A DNA stretch of 14,397 bases from Methanomassiliicoccales archaeon PtaU1.Bin030 (GCA_002067635.1 MVRB01000217.1:1-14397), one strand, 5' to 3'. Shown: positions 1-7,099, numbered from the stretch's first letter. Program-made: numbers and translations. The notes: generated from the letters alone by a model not told the origin.

Positions 1-176
1 TCCAGGTGGACCCAGTCCCTGATGTCCACGTCGGCCTCGTAGGGGATGAAGTCCGCGCCGGGGTCAAGGTTGACGATGATGCTGTTGATCCCGTTGACAT
101 CCAGCCACTCGCTGAACGCCTGGACCAGGGAGCTCTTGCCGCTTCCGGCAGTTCCGATGAAGTAAACGTAATGCAT
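1..176 (-). CDS. GPN-loop GTPase (5' part, runs off left edge)
   Basis: The first 58 codons are present; the rest lies beyond the left edge. The protein starts MHYVYFIGTAGSGKSSLVQ, a P-loop (GTAGSGKS, residues 8-15) right at the N-terminus, followed by NLDPGADFIPYEADVDIRD. That second stretch is the hallmark of GPN-loop GTPases (family pattern NLDPAxExxPYxxDxDIRD). The Gly-Pro-Asn insertion itself is outside the window and cannot be checked. Eukaryotic members assist RNA polymerase assembly and nuclear import; the archaeal role is less settled, and the enzyme is a homodimeric GTPase. The start is fixed at 176 because an in-frame TAG lies two codons upstream (GGC TAG CAC ATG). A TATA-like box at 211-220 fits a short leader. 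A MinD/ParA-type ATPase is the alternative, but the NLDP motif argues against it. Confidence 0.85.
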   Translation of the reverse strand, partial: MHYVYFIGTAGSGKSSLVQAFSEWLDVNGINSIIVNLDPGADFIPYEADVDIRDWVHL

Positions 177-210
177 GTGCTAGCCGTCCGATGTCAGGGA
201 GAGGAGATGG

Positions 211-220
211 ATATAGTTTG
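211..220 (-). promoter_or_regulatory. TATA box for the GPN-loop GTPase gene
   Basis: Read on the minus strand the sequence is CAAACTATAT. Its centre is about 38 nt upstream of the GTPase ATG at 176, giving a predicted transcription start near 188 and a leader of about 12 nt. No strong Shine-Dalgarno is seen in that leader. This is a motif match only. Confidence 0.45.
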
Positions 221-375
221 CTAATGTCGCCGCAAGACTAACACGTATGTGCTGGTTGCAGGTTAGAGGGAACTATCGATGGTTTGTTAGGTCCCGTGGG
301 CTAAATCACTCATTATTAGTACCAGGCGGACCCACGATATCTGGGCTTGTCGAAGCCCTGTTTATAGGTGATGTG

Positions 376-669
376 ATGAGACCAGCACAGGACGAGCAGA
401 AGATCGTTGATGCTATGGGAATAGGCAGGAATGCCCCGGGGATCCTAAGGGCTCACATACCCGCGGGGGACAAAGCCCCGATGCATAGCCATCCTGACCA
501 CGTTGTATATGTTCTCAAGGGAGGTAAGGCCCAACTGACCTACCCTTCTGGAAAGGTAGATGTGATGGACCTAGAAACGGGTGAGGCCCTCTTCATGGAT
601 GCTCAATCGCATGAAATCGTGAACCTTGGCGATTCTGACCTGGACATGGTGGTGTTTGAGCTCAAATAG
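376..669 (+). CDS. Small cupin-domain protein
   Basis: A 97-residue single-cupin protein. The first cupin motif is at residues 30-50 (AGDKAPMHSHPDHVVYVLKG) with His37 and His39 as likely metal ligands; the glutamate expected a few residues later is absent and His42 lies close by. The second motif is at 70-83 (GEALFMDAQSHEIVN) with His79 and Asn83. The substrate cannot be predicted; small cupins include isomerases, dioxygenases and sugar- or ligand-binding proteins. I chose ATG 376 because AGGTGA lies at 366-371 and the cupin fold begins right after it. The open frame continues upstream to 247, but those 43 residues look unlike a cupin or a signal peptide. The gene uses more AT-rich codons than its neighbours. 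It stands alone, with no operon partner. Confidence 0.75.
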   Translation: MRPAQDEQKIVDAMGIGRNAPGILRAHIPAGDKAPMHSHPDHVVYVLKGGKAQLTYPSGKVDVMDLETGEALFMDAQSHEIVNLGDSDLDMVVFELK

Positions 670-780
670 ATTGCTTCAAAACATTCCTAAACACCGTACA
701 TAACTGCCACCAACCTACGTACCAATGATTCAAGGGCCAATGCTGCGTTAAGGATTCACGAATCAAGATGTCATATTGTG

Positions 781-796
781 TGAATAAAAGTAATAG
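781..796 (-). terminator. Oligo-T terminator of the tRNA-Lys gene
   Basis: Just downstream of the tRNA the minus strand reads CTATTACTTTTATTCA. A short T-run without a strong hairpin is the usual archaeal termination signal. The assignment rests on position and base composition only. Confidence 0.4.
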
Positions 797-800
797 GGAG

Positions 801-874
801 CGGGCCCGGAGGGATTCGAACCCTCGGCCCATCGGTTAAGAGCCGATTGCTCTACCTAGCTGAGCTACGGGCCC
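801..874 (-). tRNA. tRNA-Lys, anticodon CTT
   Basis: The minus strand folds into a complete 74-nt cloverleaf. The acceptor stem is GGGCCCG/CGGGCCC, the D arm GCTC-AGCTAGGTA-GAGC, the anticodon stem ATCGG/CCGAT with loop CTCTTAA, the variable region GGGCC, and the T arm GAGGG-TTCGAAT-CCCTC, with discriminator G. The anticodon CTT reads the lysine codon AAG. There is no intron and CCA is not encoded (CTCC follows), so CCA must be added after transcription, as is usual in archaea. Confidence 0.97.
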
Positions 875-900
875 CCTGTAAGCCCGTGAAATATGGTCGA

Positions 901-910
901 TATACATAAG
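901..910 (-). promoter_or_regulatory. Box A (TATA) of the tRNA-Lys gene
   Basis: On the minus strand CTTATGTATA is preceded by a purine-rich GAAAGG that could be the BRE. The box is about 31 nt upstream of the mature tRNA 5' end at 874, so transcription would begin near 879 and leave a leader of a few nucleotides for RNase P to remove. This is the standard archaeal tRNA promoter layout. Confidence 0.7.
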
Positions 911-1035
911 CCTTTCTGAACTCTCGTGAGGGCAGAGAACAGAAGCATGCAGAGTACATTCCAGAACTGACCAGCCAGGACCATTTGCCCATCTAGCTTC
1001 TGGGATGGACATATACTGCCAGGAGAAGTAGCGGC

Positions 1036-1043
1036 CTTATAAA
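1036..1043 (+). promoter_or_regulatory. TATA box upstream of the metallo-hydrolase gene
   Basis: CTTATAAA is an excellent match to the archaeal TATA consensus. Transcription would start near 1066, giving a leader of about 35 nt that carries GAGGT at 1089-1093, 9 nt before the ATG at 1103. A second AT-rich patch at 1067-1076 (TTATTTTAAC) could serve a leaderless transcript instead. Confidence 0.6.
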
Positions 1044-1102
1044 CAGAGGTAACAACAGGTCGCTAGTTATTTTAACCCAAGTACGATAGAGGTTGGGATG
1101 CG

Positions 1103-1867
1103 ATGAGCTCGATAGAGGTGCACATCCTGGCCAGTGGGAGTGACGGCAACTGCTCTGTCATTTGCACCGAGGACACCATGATCATGCTCGATGCCGGCAT
1201 CTCCGGCAGGCGGATCGCCAACCTCATGGGCCGCGTAGGCTTGGACCCCTATGACCTTGATGCCATCCTTCTGACCCACGAGCACTCCGATCATGTAAGC
1301 GGGGCGGGCATCATGTCCCGCAAGTATAAGGTACCCATCTGCTGCAACCGCTCCACCCTTGCATGTTCAAACATCGGTGCAGTTCACGATACCATCCTTT
1401 TCCAGACCGGATCGAGGTTCGAGATCGGCTGCCTCTCTGTCGATCCCCTACCAATATCCCATAATGCAGCCGATCCCAACTCCTTCCACGTTCACTACGA
1501 GGACAAGAACGTCCTTTTGGCGACCGACCTGGGCAAGGTGGGCGCGGAGGTGTTCGCAGCCCTCCGGGAAGCCGACATGGCCATCATCGAGGCCAACCAC
1601 GACGTGCAGATGCTCATCAACGGCCCCTATCCCCCGCGCCTGAAGAGCGATATCCGGTCCGATAGAGGCCACCTGTCCAACGTGGACTGCGCCCATGCCC
1701 TATGGGCCACCCACAGCGAGAAGCGGAAGGTGTTCCTCGCCCACCTCAGCAAGAACAACAACACTCCGCTCCTGGCAAGGCGAACGGTCTCCCGTACATT
1801 GGGATGCAAGGAGGACAGGATAGACTGCATGATGTGCCCTGACGACCTACGTTCCATAATCATCTAG
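1103..1867 (+). CDS. YycJ/WalJ-like metallo-beta-lactamase-fold hydrolase
   Basis: 254 residues with the full set of dinuclear-metal ligands of the metallo-beta-lactamase fold: T-H59-E-H61-S-D63-H64, His120 (PISHNAADP), Asp142 (ATDLG) and His214 (LAHLSKNNNTP). The last motif and the N-terminal ILASGSDGNCSVI stretch are typical of the YycJ/WalJ group (COG1235-like), small hydrolases with proposed 5'-exonuclease or phosphodiesterase activity on nucleic acids. The product is presumably cytoplasmic, since no signal peptide or membrane segment is seen. The physiological substrate in archaea is unknown. An earlier ATG at 1098 stops after two codons, so ATG 1103 with GAGGT at 1089 is used. The 3' end overlaps the convergent Gins51 gene by 8 bp. 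Family assignment is firm; function is inferred. Confidence 0.88.
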   Translation: MSSIEVHILASGSDGNCSVICTEDTMIMLDAGISGRRIANLMGRVGLDPYDLDAILLTHEHSDHVSGAGIMSRKYKVPICCNRSTLACSNIGAVHDTILFQTGSRFEIGCLSVDPLPISHNAADPNSFHVHYEDKNVLLATDLGKVGAEVFAALREADMAIIEANHDVQMLINGPYPPRLKSDIRSDRGHLSNVDCAHALWATHSEKRKVFLAHLSKNNNTPLLARRTVSRTLGCKEDRIDCMMCPDDLRSIII

Positions 1868-2681
1868 GAGACAGAACGACGGAGACGGCCACCGCCTTCT
1901 TCCTGGCGATGAGGGCCTTGGAGATGGTCGATGGTAGGCACACCAGGTCCTCCTTCCGGAGGGTGTAGGTGCGGTCAGGACCAACGAACTTCGGAATATC
2001 CTCCAGGACCCTCAGGATCACGAATTCCGTGGTGGGCGGTGCTGCCTGAGCAGCTACCGGGGCGGAAGTGTACAGCTCCTTATCCACAGCCCCGTCATGA
2101 TCTTTCTCCGTATCTACCGTGGGAGGTGTGGCTTCCGCCTCCGAATCGACATCATGCTTAGGGTACACAGGCACATCGACGGCGGCCTCCTCCACCTCCT
2201 CCCTCTTGGCCTCCTTGACCATGTCCGGGACCTCAGCCGTGTCCAGGGAGGGCTCCTCGACCTCCACTATCCGTGTCCTGACGTTCTCAAGCAGCAGGGA
2301 GCGCTTCTCCTTCAGGAGGGAATAGACCTCATCGTAGATCTCCTTCTCCTCTATCGTGAGCCTCGAGGTCTCGGTCCTGTTCCCCTCGGCCGCCCTGAGA
2401 GCCATGTCCAGCAGCTTTCCCATGCGGAACCCGAACACCTGCGCCGCCTTCTCCTGGAACTTCAAGAGCTGATTGCTGGCAAGCTTGGACTTGGTGGAGA
2501 AGGGATCGGCCGCGAACTCCCGTTCGCTCTCCCGCTTGAGCATCTCCTGGCACTCCGCCATCGCCTGGTAGAGGTCCTTGCGGACGTCGGCTATGGTCTT
2601 GTTGCGCTGCTCCCTACGGGCGACCTCGGTGAGGTCATCGTAAGTGAAGTTGTCCGTGGAAGCTGTCATCACGAGGTTCAT
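1860..2681 (-). CDS. GINS complex subunit Gins51
   Basis: 273 residues laid out as archaeal Gins51 (Gins15): a helical A domain at about 10-135, a charged, proline-rich and probably disordered linker at about 140-215, then a small C-terminal beta (B) domain at 217-265 containing RVLEDIPKFVGPDRTYTL and KEDLVCLP, the recognisable Gins51 signature. GINS is part of the archaeal CMG-like replicative helicase with MCM and GAN/Cdc45-RecJ. A-then-B order marks the Gins51 rather than the Gins23 type; no Gins23 gene is visible here. Some archaea use Gins51 alone as a homotetramer. The start at ATG 2681 is tentative: Met5 (2669) and an upstream GTG are possible, and none has a clear ribosome binding site. 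The stop overlaps the convergent hydrolase gene. Confidence 0.85.
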   Translation of the reverse strand: MNLVMTASTDNFTYDDLTEVARREQRNKTIADVRKDLYQAMAECQEMLKRESEREFAADPFSTKSKLASNQLLKFQEKAAQVFGFRMGKLLDMALRAAEGNRTETSRLTIEEKEIYDEVYSLLKEKRSLLLENVRTRIVEVEEPSLDTAEVPDMVKEAKREEVEEAAVDVPVYPKHDVDSEAEATPPTVDTEKDHDGAVDKELYTSAPVAAQAAPPTTEFVILRVLEDIPKFVGPDRTYTLRKEDLVCLPSTISKALIARKKAVAVSVVLSPR

Positions 2682-2855
2682 TCTGTCGGCCGTATTTGAG
2701 CGTATCCGGTCACCTCGTCCGTTTCACATATTGAACGGCACGGCGTTCATGGAAAGGTGGAGGAGGATCAAGGATGTGACGATACTTTCCGCTCCTAACT
2801 GATCAGCTGTACGAAAGGCGCAAACCTTTTCACCGTACATCTGCCATCCCGTCAC

Positions 2856-3149
2856 ATGGACGTATCCGAGGTCCTCCGGGCGGTCAAGGGCGGTGTGGAG
2901 GTGGACATCATGGTCACCCCAAACGCGAAGCGGCCCCAGGTCGGCGAGGTCGATGAGTGGAGGAAGCGGCTGGTGGTGAAGGTGCAGGCCCTGCCCACCG
3001 AGGGGAGGGCGAACAGGGCGGTGGTGGAGCTGCTCTCGGAGCTCTTCGGCACCAGGGTGGAGATCGTACGAGGCCACACCGACCGGCAGAAGACCGTCCT
3101 GGTCCCCCTGGACATGGATACCGCACGTTCACGGCTGGAGGGAGCATGA
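2856..3149 (+). CDS. DUF167 (UPF0235, YggU-like) protein
   Basis: 97 residues matching the small YggU/DUF167 fold: VDIMVTPNAKRPQVGEV near residues 16-32, then LVVKVQALPTEGRANRAVVELLSE at 39-62 and a C-terminal VEIVRGHTDRQKTVLV. The PxEGxAN core is the family signature. The molecular function is unknown. No Shine-Dalgarno is visible ahead of the ATG, so translation may be leaderless. The last codon and stop (GCA TGA) overlap the ATG of the next gene by 4 nt, implying co-transcription and coupled translation with the Toprim protein. Confidence 0.85.
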   Translation: MDVSEVLRAVKGGVEVDIMVTPNAKRPQVGEVDEWRKRLVVKVQALPTEGRANRAVVELLSELFGTRVEIVRGHTDRQKTVLVPLDMDTARSRLEGA

Positions 3150-3550
3150 GGGACCCCCAGGAGACGCTGGAGGAGCTGGAGGAGCTGCTCGGCCAGCTGC
3201 GTGAGCGGGAGGAGGGCAAGGTCATCCTCATAGAGGGACGCAAGGACCGGCTGGCCCTTGCCTGCCTGGGGATCGGTGGCGAGATCATGCAGGTGCAGGA
3301 CGCGCGCGGCCTCTTCGGCGTGGCGGAGGAGCTGGCACGAACGGGAAAGGAGGCCGTTATCCTCACCGACTGGGACCGCAAGGGGGGTCACCTGGCCCAG
3401 CTCCTCAGGAACGCTCTCAAGGCCAACGACGTGCGGTACGACGATACCATCCGCAGCCGCATCTCGACACTGTGCAAGAAGGAGATCAAGGACATAGAGT
3501 CCCTGCCCTCATTCATCTCCTTCCTGGTCCAGAGCGCCACGGGCGGGTAG
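3146..3550 (+). CDS. Toprim-domain protein (UPF0292-like)
   Basis: 134 residues. After a Glu/Leu-rich N-terminal helix (about 1-24) comes a compact Toprim domain: beta strand VILIEGRKDRLAL with the conserved glutamate Glu30, and VILTDWDRKGGHLA with the DxD pair Asp75/Asp77. These acidic residues bind Mg2+ in primases, topoisomerases and RNase M5-type nucleases. A stand-alone Toprim of this length belongs to the archaeal UPF0292 group, whose reaction is unknown; a small nuclease or ribosomal-RNA role is only a guess. The start is supported by GGAGGG at 3137-3142 and the ATGA overlap with the DUF167 gene. The gene ends 41 nt from the convergent surface-protein gene. Confidence 0.8.
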   Translation: MRDPQETLEELEELLGQLREREEGKVILIEGRKDRLALACLGIGGEIMQVQDARGLFGVAEELARTGKEAVILTDWDRKGGHLAQLLRNALKANDVRYDDTIRSRISTLCKKEIKDIESLPSFISFLVQSATGG

Positions 3551-3591
3551 TCTTCGGGGAGCCATGAGCGAAGAGGCGTCCTACCGCAGCC

Positions 3592-5280
3592 TCAGCAGGG
3601 CAAGGTCAGGACATCATATCCTTCTAGCTCCAGGGGGAACTGGCCGATGCCCCATCCCATAGCGGTGGTCTCGCAGTAGTAGTAGACGGACCCCTCGTAC
3701 GTGTACGCCCGTCCCTCGTAGCCGGCACCGGAGATGCCCACGGCCATGTGGCCCGAGACCCCCGGGCTTGTGAACTTCAGCATGATGATGTCATTCTCGA
3801 CAGGCAGATAGCTGACAAGCGATGCGAACAGCGCCGCCTTGTCCTCGCAATCGCCCCCGCCGTCGACCAGTGTCTCCAGGGGATAGCGCGGATACTCCAC
3901 CTGGCCGGTGGTGGTCTCATCGCTTGTATATGGAACTCCCTGAACGAAGGACAGTATGAACTGTGCGGGATCGTGCCCGTTGAGCAGGGCGGTGGTCATC
4001 AGCTCCTCGGCGATGGCCGCCAGGGTGGCATCGTCATAGACGACGTAGGAGGTGTAGTTGTATGTACGGTCCTGCTCGTGGAGAGGATAGTAGTCAGACC
4101 CGTTCACGGTCGAGGCCATCGACCACACCTGCCCATCGTAGAGCCACTCGTAGCTTACACTGAAGACCTCAACGCCAAGGAAGAAGCGCCCCGTACCGCT
4201 CCAGGGGCTCCACTTCCCGTCGTCGGACGCCCTCACCCTCCAGGAGTAGGTGGTGTTCTCCACCAGGGGCTGGACCAGGGTGAAAGAGCTCTCGGTGGTG
4301 CTTGTGTCCAGGGTGGTGTTCTCAAAGAGGTCCGATGTCGCGACCTGGACCTGATAACCGTCCGCCCCCGGAACGGCCTCCCAGTCCAGCAGCACCTCGC
4401 TGCCCAGCACGGTGGTCGATGCCACAGGGCTGATCAGGGAGGGGGGCGAGACCATCACGTTGTAGGAGAAGGCCCAGGTCTCGCTCCATACGCTCACCAA
4501 CGGCTCGTGATGGGCCGATACTCTCCAGTAGTACGTGGTGCCGTCCGAGGGGGAGAGCGCAGGGGCGTACGAGAGGCCGTCCTGGACGACGTCCTCCAGG
4601 ATAGTGGTGAAGGCAGGGGTGGCGGAAACCTGCAGGCGGTACTCTTCAGCATGGGCGACCTCCTCCCACTCCAGCACCGGAAGTGAGTTGGCCATTGCGC
4701 TCCCGTCCGCCGGCGATGACAGTTCCGGTGCGCTCAGCCCCGTCCTCAAGGTGAAGGTCGTGGCCTTGCTGACGGGACCGTAGCTCCCGTTGACCACGGC
4801 GCGCACCGTCCAGCGGTAAGTGCCGTCCAGCAGTACCTCGTGCAGAACGTAGCTGGAAGTCGGTGACGAGCGGTTCAAACGGAACCCATACTGGTCTAAG
4901 CTAGTGATGAGGAGGGAGTAGCTCTCGGCTGGGCCGTAAGGGGACCACGACAGGGTGACCGAGGCCTCGTTGACCTCCTCCTTGTCGGCCGGGCCCAGAT
5001 GCACCAGCACGGGGATGCTGGAGGATGTGCCGTTGAGGCCGTTGAGGATGCCGGGCACCAGGCCGGTGATTAGGGCGGCGACCATGAACAGCGCCCCAGC
5101 GGCAACGGCCAGCCGGATCTTGGACCGTCCCCTGCTCTTCCCTGCCTTCCCACGTCCGTTGCCCTTCCTCTGGTCGGCGCTCGGAGCGCTCTGAACCCGC
5201 CCCGGACCGAGGTCGGAGGAGGGCCCGGATGGGTAGAGGTCCGCGTATCTACTCTCCTTGTTCTCTACATCACCTTCCAT
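3592..5280 (-). CDS. Membrane-anchored FN3-like repeat protein with transglutaminase-like domain
   Basis: 562 residues. A basic, Gly/Ser-rich N-terminal tail (1-54) is followed by one hydrophobic segment (about 55-80), so the protein is probably a type II membrane protein with its bulk outside. Three fibronectin-III-like repeats follow at about 90-180, 183-275 and 277-370, each with a W near its start and a TYRWTV/TYYWRV/TYSWRV strand. The C-terminal part (about 375-562) is transglutaminase-like: GGGDCEDKAALFASL gives nucleophile Cys478, His511 lies in SGHMAVGI, and Glu537 in YYYCETT is the likely third residue. Such domains may act as cysteine proteases or amide-bond formers at the cell surface; the substrate is unknown. 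GAGGA at 5289-5293 supports the start. Many NxS/T sites fit an exported, glycosylated protein. Confidence 0.85.
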   Translation of the reverse strand: MEGDVENKESRYADLYPSGPSSDLGPGRVQSAPSADQRKGNGRGKAGKSRGRSKIRLAVAAGALFMVAALITGLVPGILNGLNGTSSSIPVLVHLGPADKEEVNEASVTLSWSPYGPAESYSLLITSLDQYGFRLNRSSPTSSYVLHEVLLDGTYRWTVRAVVNGSYGPVSKATTFTLRTGLSAPELSSPADGSAMANSLPVLEWEEVAHAEEYRLQVSATPAFTTILEDVVQDGLSYAPALSPSDGTTYYWRVSAHHEPLVSVWSETWAFSYNVMVSPPSLISPVASTTVLGSEVLLDWEAVPGADGYQVQVATSDLFENTTLDTSTTESSFTLVQPLVENTTYSWRVRASDDGKWSPWSGTGRFFLGVEVFSVSYEWLYDGQVWSMASTVNGSDYYPLHEQDRTYNYTSYVVYDDATLAAIAEELMTTALLNGHDPAQFILSFVQGVPYTSDETTTGQVEYPRYPLETLVDGGGDCEDKAALFASLVSYLPVENDIIMLKFTSPGVSGHMAVGISGAGYEGRAYTYEGSVYYYCETTAMGWGIGQFPLELEGYDVLTLPC

Positions 5281-5665
5281 ATGGTGGATCCTCGTCTATC
5301 CAGCTGTACGCCCATGGGGGAAGGTCGTACCGATCTATGGTGGACGGCTCGAATGCAGCGAAATAATACACGGCCGCAACCGCCTTTCGGAGATAATCAT
5401 GCGGTCATCGTTCTTAAGGGCATGCACGTTGGTCCCGCCGATGCCGCCCTACCCTAACCATAAATAGCTGGATTACCGCTCTCGGTCCGGGGATGAGCGC
5501 ATCTGGGAGCCTTGGTCCTAAGTTAAAGGCACCCTTTACGTCCGGCCCTGGGCCTAGCCTCCATCGTTAGGACGGCGTGCCTGGTGGCTTGATCGCAGAG
5601 AGCTGCCCGTTCGACAGCCTCATCATGTGCGCCCCCTGGACTACGATAGCAGGTGATGAACGCCC
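5281..5665. other. Gene-free divergent intergenic region between the surface-protein gene and tmk
   Basis: No convincing gene is seen in these 385 bases. For the minus-strand gene, a TATA-like TATTATTT lies at 5361-5368 and another (CTATTTATGG) at 5458-5467. On the tmk side there are nested inverted repeats (5515-5573, listed separately) and a Shine-Dalgarno (AGGTGA, 5651-5656) 9 nt before the tmk ATG. Confidence 0.5.
5515..5573 (+). promoter_or_regulatory. Nested inverted repeats upstream of tmk (possible three-way-junction RNA or operator)
   Basis: An outer perfect 7-bp repeat (GTCCTAA 5515-5521, TTAGGAC 5567-5573) encloses two further hairpins: TAAAGG-CAC-CCTTTA at 5524-5538 and GGCCCTGGGCC at 5544-5554. 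As RNA this could form a three-way junction in the tmk leader; as DNA the TAAAGG palindrome could be an operator that overlaps a TATA-like GTTAAA. No known riboswitch class is recognised. Confidence 0.35.
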
Positions 5666-6346
5666 ATGAACGAGGATGAAGGCCCATTGATCGAAGAACG
5701 CACCGCTGGCAGCACTCTGCAGGTAACGGAGGCGCGCCCTGTCCCTGCTGGCCGCTTCTTCGTTTTCGAGGGCATCGACGGATCGGGGAAGAGCACCGTC
5801 TCCCGCCTCTTCGCTGAAAGGCTGCGGTCCACCGGCCGGGAGGTGGAGCTGACCGCCGAGCCCACGAACACCTGGTTGGGAGACCAGGTCCGGAGGGGGA
5901 ACAGGGAGGCGAAGAACGACTTCACCGAGACATTCCTGTACATCGCCGACCGGGCCGAGCACACCGCTCAGATATCGAAGTGGACGTCAGAGGGGCGAAC
6001 TGTGGTCTGCGACCGATATGTCGGGAGCACGCTGGCATACCAGGGCGTGACCCTACGCCCCCACCTGGGACCAGGAACCCTGGAATGGCTCAAGAGGGTG
6101 AACGAGCCCGTCATCGTGCGCCCCGACGCGACATTCCTTTTGCGCATCGATCCCTCAAAGGCCATGGCGCGATTGGAGGACAGGAAGGGGAGGGAGAAGT
6201 TCGAGAAGGTTAACTTCCTCAAGAAGGTGGCCGCATTGTACGACAGGCTGGCCGAGGAGGATCCCTCCTACATCGTGGTGGACGCGGAGCGCCCCCTGGA
6301 CGAGGTCCTGGGAACGGTGTGGTCCATGGTGATGAGCAAGGAGTGA
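5666..6346 (+). CDS. tmk: Thymidylate kinase
   Basis: 226 residues. Phosphorylates dTMP to dTDP with ATP, the step leading to dTTP for DNA synthesis. The P-loop is FEGIDGSGKST (residues 34-44), the thymidine-pocket motif EPTNTWLG lies at 65-72, and the DRYVGSTLAYQG motif at 116-127. The LID-like stretch contains RLEDRKGREKFE (169-180). The enzyme carries about 30 extra residues before the first strand; no alternative ATG or GTG lies closer to the core, and AGGTGA at 5651-5656 supports the ATG at 5666. An out-of-frame ATG at 5656 was ignored. The stop codon TGA (6344-6346) lies at the very end of a decayed IS200/IS605-type element and may have been supplied by it, so the C-terminal tail could be altered relative to relatives. 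Confidence 0.93.
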   Translation: MNEDEGPLIEERTAGSTLQVTEARPVPAGRFFVFEGIDGSGKSTVSRLFAERLRSTGREVELTAEPTNTWLGDQVRRGNREAKNDFTETFLYIADRAEHTAQISKWTSEGRTVVCDRYVGSTLAYQGVTLRPHLGPGTLEWLKRVNEPVIVRPDATFLLRIDPSKAMARLEDRKGREKFEKVNFLKKVAALYDRLAEEDPSYIVVDAERPLDEVLGTVWSMVMSKE

Positions 6347-6347
6347 A

Positions 6348-7026
6348 CTACCCCGCCCTTTCGGACGGGGCTTCCTGTTTCAACCAGTCGGCTTGTGCAG
6401 CATTATCTGATGCTCGCAGCGGTCGGCTGTTCACAAGAGCGGGTTCCGGTCATTCCGACCGTGCCTTCTGCGATCCTCGATCGAGGATTTTAAGTGAAGA
6501 GTAATGGTCACGTCCGGTCTTGAGGCCACTCTGCGGGCGGTCGTGGACACGGAGGCTGAGGTCTTTAGGCACAAGAGCACCGCACCGAACACATGACTGA
6601 CTCGTCCCACCGGGGTCCACCTGAACGAACGGCTTACCAGCTTTTTCAGCCTTGTAAGCTGGTCTTTCGTTCAGGGAGCTCCAGGCCGCGTCGGAGATGC
6701 TTCTTGAAAGTCTGCGGGCTTGAAGCGCAGTTTGCCTCCTTTGCGGCCGCGCTGGCGCATCTCTTCGAGAGCATCTAGATTAGAGAACAAACGATAATGC
6801 TCGTACTGGAGCGCCCTGGGTTGTATTCCGGCCAGGTCGGCATTGCTCTTATTTCACACCGGCAGCAAAGCTCATAGTTTACCTCGATCGTGTTCACTGG
6901 CGTTATACAGCTCCAGTAACTTGTTGTAGGTGCGACGGCGCACATCCATCGCCCACAGCAGCTTCCGCTCCTCTTCCTTGTTCGGGCAGAGGCGGTACTT
7001 GTAGGCGAGAGGTTCCCTCCCCGTTA
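6348..7026 (-). pseudogene. tnpB (OrfB, RNA-guided nuclease family) remnant with frameshifts and an internal deletion
   Basis: Three pieces of TnpB are readable on the minus strand. Piece 1 (about 7026-6870) gives LAYKYRLCPNKEEERKLLW, the TnpB N-terminus, with no start codon left. Piece 2 (6847-6719) reads SNADLAGIQPRALQYEHYRL then FSNLDALEEMRQRGRKGGK, the helical region. Piece 3 (6692-6348) reads DAAWSSLNERPAYKAEKAGK followed by PFVQVDPGGTSQSCVRCGA, the end of the RuvC fold and the zinc ribbon, then RDHYSSLKIL with the last catalytic Asp. Roughly the central half of the protein, including other RuvC residues, is missing. The second zinc pair has become RPQSG, and a TGA at 6450-6452 interrupts the C-terminus before the old stop TAG at 6348-6350. 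The protein cannot be functional. Confidence 0.85.
6351..6370. repeat. Terminal hairpin of the transposon remnant (right end)
   Basis: The inverted repeat CCCCGCCC / GGACGGGG with loop TTTC has one C-A mismatch in 8 pairs. It abuts the tmk stop codon and contains the last codons of tnpB. In TnpB elements this end also forms the 3' part of the guide RNA scaffold. Confidence 0.6.
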
Positions 7027-7051
7027 TGTCGAGGTCTCAAGAAAATATGCG

Positions 7052-7076
7052 GCATTCGGAGTTTGAGCGAGAATGC
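7052..7076. repeat. Short inverted repeat between tnpB remnant and coaBC
   Basis: GCATTC (7052-7057) and GAATGC (7071-7076) form a perfect 6-bp stem with a 13-nt loop. It lies in the presumed left-end region of the element. Chance occurrence is possible. Confidence 0.3.
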
Positions 7077-7099
7077 TTTCTGCGTCGCTATCTCTCATT

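Noticed and set aside
247..375. Upstream extension of the cupin reading frame
   Set aside because: The extra 43 residues show no domain, signal peptide or ribosome site, whereas ATG 376 has AGGTGA at a good distance.
2097..2699. A 200-residue plus-strand open frame opposite Gins51
   Set aside because: Leu/Arg-rich antisense product without domain similarity; Gins51 on the minus strand is convincing.
3748..4686. A 312-residue plus-strand open frame opposite the transglutaminase-like gene
   Set aside because: Gly/His-rich shadow with no domain; the minus-strand protein has clear repeats and catalytic motifs.
6593..6778. Plus-strand open frame of 61 residues inside the transposon remnant
   Set aside because: It is antisense to the readable tnpB C-terminal and central pieces and has no independent support.
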